In this document: positions 1 to 12,100 of the stretch, piece after piece
Layout: each line of letters starts with the position of its first letter
Position numbering within the stretch: the first letter of the stretch is position 1
From: Rallus limicola
Taxonomy: Eukaryota > Chordata > Aves > Gruiformes > Rallidae
Length of the DNA: 64,000 nucleotides
Reading direction: 5' to 3'
NCBI GenBank assembly: GCA_022605955.1
Contig: JAKCOZ010000008.1
Span: 7,752,001-7,816,000 of the forward strand
Translations under genes and position numbers: made by a program
Notes under the pieces: generated by a model
The model's input: only the letters and a program-made list of their open reading frames with translations
What the model was told of the DNA's origin: nothing
Databases searched by the model: none

Positions 1-122
1 GGCTGCTGCAGAAATCACTACTCCTAAGAAATGCTTTGAGAAGATACCCAGTGTCCTTCTGGGCAGTCTAGTGGAGGAACCTAAAAAAAGACATGCTGTC
101 CCCAATCACCTGCTGGAATCGA
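1..122 (+). CDS. CFAP221: CFAP221 exon (first in window)
   Basis: Open from base 2. It encodes [18 protein letters not shown] at its end, closely matching the human N-terminal segment [15 protein letters not shown]. Donor is GTAAGT at 123; the exon ends one base into a codon. A CTGCAG at 6-11 could be the acceptor, in which case the exon starts at 12; otherwise it runs off the window. No ATG is in frame here, so the start codon lies upstream. Confidence 0.82.
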
Positions 123-3100
123 GTAAGTTTATGCTCTCACTGTTTGCCAAGCTTGCATAAATCCTAGGAGGCACTTCTCTATTATTTTTCTCCATAACAC
201 AAAGGCAAACCTCCCATCCTGATGCTTAAATTACATCTTCCAGTGAGCCCAAGTCATAGGAGAGGTAGTCAGGAAAGAAATAGAGGCTGTGCTGATTTTG
301 GCTGACCCTAAAATTTTGAGGTGGCTTGTTGAAGCCAAGACATAAACTGGCAACAGGATCATGGCTCTGCTAGGTAGTAGATGCTGCCTTAGTGTTCCAT
401 TGAAAGAGTCATGCCTGTTTAGCCAGAGAAGTAATCTTATGTATCATTTTTTTTCCCACTGTAGTATTTTGGGTACAACACAAATACACTTAATCAGCGT
501 AACAGTCATTGTGTGTGTTTCACTAGTGTTACTAGTAGGAACAGGGAGGTAATTGTCCCCCTGTACTCAGCACTTGTGAGGCCGCATCTCGAGTACTGTG
601 TTCAGTTTTGGGCCCCTCACTACAGGAAAGACATTGAGGCCCTGGAACGCGTTCAGAGGAGGGCTACTAAGCTGGTGAGGGGTCTGGAACACAGGCCTTA
701 CGAGGAGCGGCTGAGGGAGCTGGGATTGTTTAGCCTGGAGAAGAGGAGGCTCAGGGGAGACCTTATAGCTCTCTATAACTTCCTGAAGGGAGGTTGTGGT
801 GAGCTGGGGGTCGGCCTCTTCTCCCGTGTAGACAGTGATAGAACTAGAGGGAATGGTGTCAAGCTGCGCCAGGGGAGATTCAGGCTGGACATTAGGAAGC
901 ACTACTTCTCCGAAAGGGTAGTCAGGCACTGGAATGCACTGCCCAGGGAGGTGGTGGAGTCACCAACCCTGGGGGTGTTCAAGGAAAGACTAGATGTTGT
1001 ATTGAGGGACATGGTTTAGTGGGAGCTGGTAGTAATAGGTGAATGGTTGGACTGGATGATCTTTTAGGTCTTTTCCAGCCTTGATAATTCTGTGATTCTG
1101 TGATTCACCTGGTTTCCTCCCTGTCTTATTATCTCTGTAGAGATTTATTCAGAGTTTGAGAGGAGCAAGGTGGTACAGGCTGAGCCTGCTGTGTTACACT
1201 ATGGAGGGTACGAAGTTGGAAAGCATCACCAACAGACACTGGTGAGTGCGGAGCGGGGATCCTCCTGGGGCTCACGGAAGGATAACAGAAGCTGAGCAGA
1301 CTGCTTGTGGTCGTGAGGCCGTTTGCTCTGTGGGGTGCTCTAAAAAGCAGCACTTAAAAGCTGTGACCATCCAAAGGTTTGTTCCTTTGAGAGCCAAAGC
1401 AAAACCATGGAATATTACATCATTTCTGTTGTTTCAGACCTCTGCAAAAGCAAGGTCAAAAGGTTATTTCATTCATTTTTTTGTTCCTTTTGCACATAAG
1501 CAAAACAGGCCCAGAATTTGATTTAACATTAGTGTCTTCTTTAGCATGACTAACCATTATTCCTAAGTAAGGAACTGTGATTTGTTTCCAAAAAGTAAAA
1601 ATGCAGGATGCAAGCTTTACATGATATCAGAGCATATTCAGAATTCTGTATGCTAAAATAAAAAGTATTGCTTACTTATTTAGTACAGCTTCTTTGCTAT
1701 GGATAATCTCACAATTGGCCTTCTTGATTGACCTCCTACTGTAAAGTGTTTTGTGGTTTTGGTTTTCTTTTGTTTTACAGAAACTGATAAATATTTCTGG
1801 CGATGTAATAAACCTTCACATAATACCACCCCAGACAAAGTATTTTCAGATCAAATACAGCAAAACAGTGAGTGTCAGAAAGCCTTTACACTGCTCTTTG
1901 TGTGCAGCACTGGGTCTGTGTCATATAAGCATCTTTTACATGTGTTCTGTATTATTTTGGGTCATTTTCTAGCACCGGCTTGTCCCTGGCTTGTCATACG
2001 TGGTGACTGTTGATTTTTGCCCTGATGAGTGGCGGTATTACTATGACTGCATCCGAATTCACTGCCAGGTGAGGATTTAGTATAAAATACATTTGTGGTT
2101 GTGATGGACTGAAGCAACTATTAGGACATGATGATAATGATAAAGGTGCTGTTAATATCCTGGAGCCACATGGGTTTACTCCCATTAAGTCTGAATTGGA
2201 GCATTTAATTTTAAGCATTTAAAATTTTCCTCTCTGTAAGCATCTCGGAGCTGTGGGTAGAGTATCTTCCTTATTCTGTTATTCTTTGCCAGTAGATCAG
2301 TCTTTGTGCCATACTGATATAATGTCTTAGCTGAGCAGACTTGGAGGAGCTTTGAAGTTGCTGAAAGTATGGATAGACAGATGGATACTGAAAGCAGGTA
2401 GAATATCAATATCCTGAGGTGTACAGTGATGATCTTGAAGATGATTATGCCCATTTACTGACAAACTATGCCAGATGATTTTGCCCATTTACTGGCCAAG
2501 GAATTATTTCTTTCCATAGCATTTATTCATGGCAAGAAATATTTACCCCACACACACCTTTTTTTTTCAGGGAGAAGATACATTATTCATTCCTGTCCAT
2601 GCTTACCCTGGTGTAAATGTTGTACAATTTCCATCATTTATAAATCTGTCTGATGTATCTGTTGGTAAGAGGTGAGTTAAGGACAGACATTTGTCCACAT
2701 TTTATGAGACATGCACAAAATCTGAAAAATCTGATTTTCCTCTCTGTAGAGAACTTAATGTCTTGGAAGCTTTAAGGAAGTCAGCTACCATCTGAACTGC
2801 AAAATAATTCCATATATGAACTGTTTCAGGTGCACATTCACAGGAAAGTAAATGCTGTGCAAACTAAACATGTGCATAGGTGAGCTGGGGTTTCAGCTAG
2901 TCTAAATTGATGTTGACTCCATTAATTGGATAGTGAAGTGATATGCCTGCTGTTCATAATCTATATACTCTCTAGTTAATAAGTCCTAAGTGGATTGATC
3001 TTCCTTTCAATATAAAGGTTTCTGGAAATTATAGTATGAGCTGGTAATGATAGGTGGGACAGCAAATAGCTGACCTCAGTCCAGAGACTGATCAGTCATT

Positions 3101-6100
3101 AGGCTTCTTCTGCTTAAAAATATTTGAAGTGCTCTTCTAATATGGAGCTCTAAGTGGCAGAGACTTCATCTTACCCTGTCTGCAGCATAGATGTAATGCT
3201 GACTGTTCTCATGAAGTAATTGGTAATAATTATTAATAGGAACTGGAAAGAGGAAAAGGAAAATAGAGATCCTGTTGATTAGGAAATAGTTTTGCAGTAT
3301 TTTGATTATATTAGTTGTAATTGTGGTGACTTGTGTTAGTGCAAAGATTTCTGTGAATTCTAGGAACTGGAGGTCTTAGCAGCTAGTTTTTGTCTTAGCC
3401 TGTGATTTGGAAGCAGCTCATATTTTACTGAAGCACAAAGATATAAATAGACAAGGCACATACAATGAAAACGAAAAATTCTGCAGTAAAAATGAGCCCA
3501 GCACTGTAAAAGGGATACTTGTGTCTTTTTTGTGTGTTTGTTTTTCTAACCCCCCCCATATCTGTTAAACTTGATAGTCAATCTGTCAGAAGTGATGTTT
3601 CAGCTTTCTCATAGGACTGAACATAACTCCTGACTTGCTGGGTACGTCCAGGCATGATGTGATTCTGTTTATTTGCTCCATTTGTATAACAAGTGCTGAG
3701 GTGTGCAGAATTTTCATACTCTCAGAATACAGAGAAGAGATCAGACAGAATACAGATCACAATTTTAAATCATGGCAATTTTTTTCAATACAACAAAGAT
3801 GCCTAGAGATGCCCCTGAGGGAATTTGGTAGAGTTGCTAGTGGTTTCAAACATTAGTTTTTACCAGTGTTTTTCATTGTTAGTGTACTAAAAACTTTCCT
3901 AAAAATGAAAGTTCTTTGGAATACTTGGTGCTGTATGGAACTTATGGAACTATGAGCTCAATCCATAACCATCTGAGGTCAGGGGAAAAACTGTCTTTTA
4001 CTTCCATAAGTGTAGGACAAGTCATATATTCTACCACCAAGCTTTCTCCTTAGGTACAGAAGGTCCACACACCAACAGGCAGCATAACTTTTTTTTTCTC
4101 TAAGGCACTTACTGTAGAAACTGCAGTGTTTACTCAAGATGTAAAACAAATTGCCTTCCCAATCAAGATGTAAAACAAATTGCCTTCCCAATCTGCTGTT
4201 CCATCTTCTTCCTGAACAGGACAGAGAAAAAAGGACTTTGTTATTATTGTTTATTCCCTTAGACATTTCAAAGTGTACTTTCCAAAGGAAAATTGTATAT
4301 AACATGCATTCTTTGGTAATCAGCAGGATAGGATTTCAGTCAGTTTACAAAGACCAGAAATAAGCTTGGGTAAGTTGGTCTTGATTTGTAGGATGATGGA
4401 TGGTGTTACACCGATGCTTTTGTATTTTGATTTGATACATCAAAATAATGCATGTGAAAGCAAGACAGCTTGAAAGGATGTGTGCTAATACCCTTGGCAC
4501 TACCAGTGTGAGACATAAAGGGCTCCTGTGAAAATCAAGCCATGGTATCATTACTTCTACAGTGTTTAAAGTCTTGTCATTCTGATGTGCTGGCATGTTC
4601 AGCACTATACAAGTCTGCACACACAACCTTTTCTCATTGTCTTCCACAAGAAGGGCCACAGGAGGAGTCTGATTTCTGGTTCTGCACTTGGTGTTGCTCC
4701 ACTTTGGATTGTTTGTACTTGCTAGATATTGTGGTTCATAAGAATGTGAGGATACACATAAGTAACTTCTAAAAAGTAAGTTTTATAAATATTTCTGTAA
4801 CCAGAATCTGTGTGGGTAGGAGAAACTAACTCAAGATGTAAAATATCCAGCACTTCAATAATGATTTAGCTCTCATTTCCTCAGCAAGTGAAAGACCTGA
4901 AATATTTTGCTATTTTGGAACAAGAGAGAATGACTATTTTCACATTAATAAGTGACCCATCCCTCCAAACACAGATAAATTCAGTGCACGTTGTGTGTAA
5001 TATAATTTTCTAGCTTGTAATTGATGATCAACTGTATTGTCATTAATTTCTTTCTTCTTTTCTCTTTTTTCAGCAAGGAGTATGTTATCCCATTGCAGTG
5101 CAGCTGTCCAATAGATTTTGAATTCCACATTGATATTATTCAGCCTCATAGAGCCTTCACCGTCCAGCCAACATCTGGTAGATGGAATTTATTTAAATTC
5201 AAGACATTAAATCTGTACTTACTGAGTGTAGTTACTTGTATTCAGTGCTGTACAGAATAAGCCTTTGCCTCAGAGTGTTTCCAGGTAAATCAAGGCTGAT
5301 AAATATTAGTCATATGCAGCCTCATGGCAAAGAGCTTTCTGTAGCTGGTAGATTTCTTTTCTCAATGCCCAGCTACAGACCTGTGGCAAAAAAAAAGGAA
5401 CATCCAGCCTTTGCCTGCTCTCTTTGGGGGTCCTGTGGAAAGGAAAGGGTCTAGGAGCCTAGCATTCACCTCTTTGTCACACCTTTCCCCAAGGACTCTC
5501 TGTCTCCTGCCCCATTAAAGAAACAGGTATCTCTTCGTGGAGTAGGGACACATCATGTTACTTGACTGGGTGACCAGAGGAAATAAAGGGTGACTTCTCC
5601 TCTGTCAGACATATCCCCTGTACCTGTATTTTCCCTAGTGCTCTGGAAGAATTTGATAGAATTGTGTCCATTGCTTCAGGAGCCGTTACAGTGATGGGTG
5701 CAGAACACACCACTGCAGGTGTTTCACGGGGCAGCAGTGGGTATTAGATTTAGCTTTGACCCCTGTGTATGGGTTTCACAAGAGGCAGGGACTTTTGTCT
5801 ACAGCATGCCCAGCTATTTTCATCCCTACAGCAGGAGGGGGCTCTGTCTTGAAGCAGATGTACCTATTTGGCCCCTCAGTTCAATAATGACATAGAACTG
5901 CCTTGAAAGAGCCCAGCACAAGGCCACCAAGATGAAGGGAGTAGAACACCTTCCTTGTGAGGTAAGGCTGAGGGAGCTGGGCCTCTTCAGCTTGGAGGAG
6001 ACTGAAGGGTGACCTTATTAATGTTTATAAATATGTAAAGGGTGAGAGCCAGGAGGATGGAGCCAGGCTCTTCTCAGTGATGGCAGTGATAGGACAAGGG

Positions 6101-9100
6101 GCAACGGGTGCAATTTGGAGCATAGGAAGTTCCATGTGAACATAAGGAGGAATTTTTTCCCTGTGAGGGTGACGGAGCACTGGGACAGGCTGCCCAGAGA
6201 GGCTGTGGAGTCTCCTTCTCTGGAGACATTAAAAACCTACCTGGATGCATTCCTGTGTGATTTAGTCTAGGTGATGATCCTTATGGTAGGGGGGTTGGAC
6301 TAGATGATCTTTCAAGATCCCTTCCAACTCCTAACGTTCTGTGATTCTGTGATTTGGAGGTCAGTGACCAATTGTTACATTTACCAGGTGTCAGCAGTAG
6401 CATGTACGTGCTCAGGTAACGACAGAAATGAATAGGTGAATGAGACCTGGTTGCATAATTCACTCAGGCAGTCTGCTCAGTTCCATGAAAATACATAAAA
6501 GCTCTAAATAAATAAAAACCTTCATAAATCTGGGCCTAGTGCTGTTTGTGATGCTGGAATTTAAACTTTGATTATTTATGCACTTGGATGAAAGTTGCTG
6601 TTGTTCCTGCATGTACAATGATATAAATTTGCCCTGTCTTGTCAGATGGGTTTTCATTCTTCTGAGGTAGCAGTTGAATTCTATCAGATGTGTGGTTCAC
6701 AAAGATGAATTACAGTGCTGCCTTGTTTTTGGTCATTCTTTCAGGATAATATTCTTTCCTACTTTGTACTTAAAGCTTTTTTGATATATCAAGGGAGGAA
6801 AGGAACAATATTTCAATTTAATAGAACTAGGGAGAAGTTGTAAAACTTATCAGCTAGGTATTTTTTTTTTGTTTTGTTTTTGCATGGTCATAGATGAAGT
6901 GGCTGCAACTAATTCATGAGATCTAAGTTGGCTTTGTTCTTGGGAGAAAGTGGAACAAAAATATCCCAGAAAAATCATCAACCCAGTAAAATTTAAGTCA
7001 GAAACTCTGGTAGCTAGAAATTCTGAGGTGCTGAAGGCCATCTGAAAAGCACTAAGTTTCAACTCCTACCCAAACCATTGAGCTCTGAGATCAGTAATGC
7101 TGAAATGCTCTGACAAATTCCATGCACACAGAAAACTCTACCACAATGAAACTAACTTGTTTAAAAGGACAGGATGCAGAAAAGCAGGCAGTGGTCACTT
7201 TACAGAGATGAGAAATGAACATTTCTGGTGAACTGAATAAGTTCCTTGTTGCAGGAATGCCAAGGATCATCAGGGACTGTATCCTGGGATTGTACTGAAT
7301 GTTTAGGGATACAGAGGGTAGTTAAATTGCTTGAGAAAATAATGGAATAGATAATAAGGAAGTAAGACCAAGTAGATACAAGTAATCTATCAAATCAGAA
7401 TGATTCCACCAACTTGGAAGAGCACAGTGAGGTATGTTTATAATGCCTTGCTCATGAAGGCAGGAAGTGCCAGAGACTTAAGGCTGGCAGATGCAAGTGA
7501 AGGGTTTCTACATATAAACCAGCAGTCCTTTTCACAACAGTTGGAAAGACTGTAGTTTTACTGTCAAATCTCTCTGCTATTGCAAAATATCTCCCATTCT
7601 CTGGCAATACATAGTTCTTTGGTGACACTTTGAGACCTGAAACATTTTTCAGGTCTATTGTCATCCATTCAAACATTAATAATGTTTCAAAAAATATAGT
7701 CCAGAATTCAATTTCAGCATACTTATGTGGGTTCACCCTAAATGGACTCTTACTGTTTTTTTCTTCTAATCACAGGAATCATTCCAGGCAATGGGAAAGT
7801 GGAAGTAACTGTGAAATATTCCCCACTGGAGTATGGAACAGCACAAATGACAATGCAGTTATGGATTTCACAGTTGCACTCAAAACCCTATACATGTGTG
7901 TTCACAGGAACGTCGACACCACATCTTGGTCTAATGTATGTGTGGCTGACTAATCTTTGACTATTTTTTGCCCAATGCTAAAAATCCTGTGTAAGAGGAT
8001 TTCATGCCATTTTGCTGTAATAATTTTAAGCATTCGTATCTATGGAGACTTAAAATGCACTAATATACTTTAACAACTGCTAATACATGTACCTGTTCTC
8101 TTACCTCATTTGTTCAGAATGCCCTTAATCTGTATGAAGTACAGATTACCAAAGTAGAAATAATGAGAAATTACATAGCCTTAAAGAAGTGTTGAGCATC
8201 CTCAGCTCCCACTATCCCTGCTCTATGTTATTATTATTGCTGAAGCCTTGCAAGATACAGGGGAGTTTGAACAGAATAGAAAGGAGGGTTCCAATTGTAA
8301 TTTGGGAGACAAATTTCTAGTCTCCTTGTGTATCTAAAGGAGATGTAAACATGTGTACTAGACTCATAGGTCATTTACAGAGTGCTTACAAGAGCAATGT
8401 CTGTCCTTCTGACCTCTAGAAAAGAACAACTGGACAAACAGCGAAGTCGTCCAGAGAAAAAAGCTGCATCTGCAGGAAAATCCATGGTGTGGAGGAGAGG
8501 CCAGTTCAGCCAACCACAATCAAGGCCTATTCAGAAATTAAAGGTGTGAAGAGATAATAATCAAAAGTACATTTCTGAGCCAAACATCTTTCTTGTTTCT
8601 ATTTTTTCCCTATTAATTTATATCTCATAGGAAATTGAATACCAGAACCTTAGAATCCCCACAGACTTGTCAAATCCATACGCTGTAGCAACTGTTTTGA
8701 ATCAGGAACCAGGCAAATTGAAGATTAAGGACTTGAAAGAAGGTAATATAATTAAGCACCATAAACTTAGTTTTAGCCTTAGTTGTAGGTTTCTGATGAG
8801 AAACTCAGCTTCAGAGTTGCTGAGGTGATGTGACTATTTTCTGTAGAAAATTCACCTGAGCTTTATATATTAATGAGCTATCAGGATGGGTGGATTTCCC
8901 AATTAAAAATTCAGTCTATCTCGAGGTGTGATATGGCTTTCTGATATTCCTGCAGCCCTTTGCCAAGGCAGTGAGGGGATAAAAACAAGACAGGTGAAAG
9001 AAGCAATATTTCGACTAAAAATCAAACAAAATATTCAGAAAGAGGAAGAAAATAATCTGAAGTGGTAAGTATTAGTTAACCACATTAACACTGGGGTTTG

Positions 9101-12100
9101 CTTAACTAAGGTCTCTCTGAATTATGTGTGTGATACCCACTAGTGCATAATGCTGCCATTCCAAGTCCTGATTTATTTGTTTTACAACTGTCAGTTTACT
9201 TTCTTTTTTTTTCTCTTCTGCCTAAGAGCATTCTCAGTAGTGGCCCATAATAAGCACCCACTGAGGTCTTTGATTGTGTTATGGTTGCATTCAGAAAGAA
9301 ACCTGCTGAAAACCCTGTTCACCTAACCTTGTGCCCTTACGGGCAAAAGAAGCTTTTGTCATGGTTGCCAATAAATCAGGGCTGAAATGTAATAGGGGGC
9401 AATCAAATTGCACAGGTCCATCAGATGGTGGAAAGCAAAAGACATGGTCCTGTGTATAAGAACAGCCTGGTTTCATTTGCAGTCCTCACATCTGCCCTTA
9501 TGTTGGTTGTTATGGACCTTGAGACACCTAAGGAAGAGGAGAATAGGTCTGCTAGCTTTTAAATAAAGCAACCTGTGCATTAAAGTATTTTTCTTGCTTC
9601 CACTGTCAATGCAGGCAAGTTCATAAAGGTAAAGATCCAGTAACCATGGAATTTAAAAAAGAGGTTATTGAAAACCGACAGAGGGAAAACGAGCGATACA
9701 AGGTCAGTCTTTGCTGGGTTTTGTATACATTTGAAATCAGACTTAGACTTTCAGGTTATGCATTGCACTACTGAATTGTGTCAGGCTCTCTACAGCTTTA
9801 GTTTTTCTTCTTGCATTATGCAAACCTGTAAGAGCTGTAATTTTCACTGCAGTCACATGTTTATGTGTCTGTGTATCACTGTTTCTGAGGTGGTTTTATC
9901 TTGGAGGTAGACAGAGGGGAGTCAGAGTTATTAATGGAAATGTAACTAGGTATTTTCCTGGCTTAGCAGATTTCCACCCAGCTACACCACAGGGTAACAT
10001 TGCACCATAATCCTGTCAGTACCATGGCCACATCCAACCTTCTGTTTATATTGTACTCCTCTGAAGAGCTATGTCCTGAATGGCTCACAGTCAGGGAGCT
10101 AAACCCACTCAGTACTCTCACACACAACCATGGGGAGGGAATTCATCAGGCTGTTCTTCTACACCTTCACCCTCCCTCTCCTTGGTTTCTTCTAGTCAAC
10201 CCAGGCCATAAATTATTTTCCAAGGAGGCAACAGCAGCAATACTTGGTTGTAGGAAATCTTTTTTTCCCCATGAGGCACAGCTCTCAGGGACAGTGGACC
10301 TTGTCCTTTATCCTGCCTCCTGGATATTTAAGTAGCTTCTGACACCCTACTGACCTCCAAGGAGCTGTTTATAAGAGTAAAATTATTTATGGATAGGGTA
10401 AAAGCTTAATTTATACTCTGAATTAGGCACTGTGAAGTAATTAAAGCATTATATTCATTACTAACAAAGGAAGAACTGAGTAAAAAGAGGAGAGATCATT
10501 GAACCACCGAATTACATGTATGCTAACTTTGTTTAGAAGCATTTATTTACCTGTTGGCCACAGGGGCTGTGGACATCTCTGTCTGGTTTCCTAGTTGCCC
10601 CCATCACTTTCTGACAGAAGCATTTTTTTTGCTCATGCTGTCAGCTTATTCACCTTGAACGTCATTGGGCCTCAGAGAGCATTTATTAATCCCTCCATCA
10701 TTTGGTCAAGTGTCCACTATGTTTTACAGCCTGGGAGTGGCTATCCTGTAGACCTTTAACTGGTCTGCTTTCCATTGTCCTAATTCCGACTTCAGTCCAT
10801 GAAAATCATGGGAATTTCACTCAGTAAAATAACCCCAATGTCTTGTTTAAGACTGAATGGTATCCTAGAAGTGAAACAACAGGTAAATAGGACTGGGGTG
10901 GAAGAGGCACAGTGAAAAGAAGCACTGGTATTCATGCAGCATACCTAAATACTTTAAGGGGGTCTCAAAGAAGTAAGGTGATGTCAGTAGCAAACTGTTT
11001 CACCATGAACAGGATAAAGAACTGACATCATTGGAAACTATGGCAGAGATGTTCACAAAGCATGGGAAAGCTGCAGGAGATTTCTTTAGTGCTGTCATCT
11101 GGGAAGGTCTGTTCAGGTGCTAACTTACAATGTTGATTCTGTAACCCCTGGCTGATGCTAGCTATGCAAAGCAAACTGTGTTTCATTAGGGCAGGGATCT
11201 GATTGAAACTCAAGCCCAAAATAAAACTGTTTTACTTTGTTTGACTTGCTCAAGAGTTGCAATAATCACTCCCTAGAAGGGAATGAAGTCTGTGTTTTGT
11301 CAAGCTCCTCCAAAACATTGCATTGTAAGGGAGTTCCACTAATTGTAAAGGAAAAAAGAATTCACTGGATGCTATGTACTAATGTGATCATTCTTCCTGG
11401 CAACAAATTAGATCCAAAGAGGAGATCCTATCATAGAGCAGGAGTTTCAAAGGAACAACGTAGAAGTGTCTTTCAGACGTGTTATCCGGCCTGTAGACCA
11501 GGTTTGTTTATGTGTTATTGTCACCTGCTATATGTTATTATCACCTTCTAAGCTAACAAACAGCCATAGATACTTGGCACTGAATAGTTTTCAGCCTAAT
11601 ATTCCCAGTTCTGTGTCAGTGTTTTATTTCCCATTTTACTTTTAATACAGCAATGCAAGCACTGTGCTCCATGCACAACTCATCTTCCAGGGATCTGAGG
11701 CACAAATGGAAATCTGCAGGCCTAACCTGAGATTCCCACTGCTTGATTGGGAAAGTTCCCTCAGCAGCAGCAGCTTCCTCATGCCTAAACATAAGGTTAA
11801 GCATATTTTACTATTTGCAACCTTTACCTATAGGTCAGATTGACAGGAACCTTTCTGGTACTTAAAGGTTTTTGTCTTTCTCTGTGGTGTGTGGTATTTC
11901 CTACAATCTATTTTCTAGAATTATTGAGAGCTTTGTTTAATAGATCCTCCACTACTGAAGGAACTTTGAATGTTAGCAACACAAAAGATCCTTGCTGCCT
12001 TCTTCTTGAGGAACATAATAGCTGTGGGAGTTGGTCTTTTAACATTATTCCTGTTACAAAGTGCTGACAGTTGCTTGGTCATGTGTGGCATTGTGGAGGT

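Noticed and set aside
567..929. Minus-strand 120-codon frame
   Set aside because: Antisense shadow of the CR1 ORF2 remnant.
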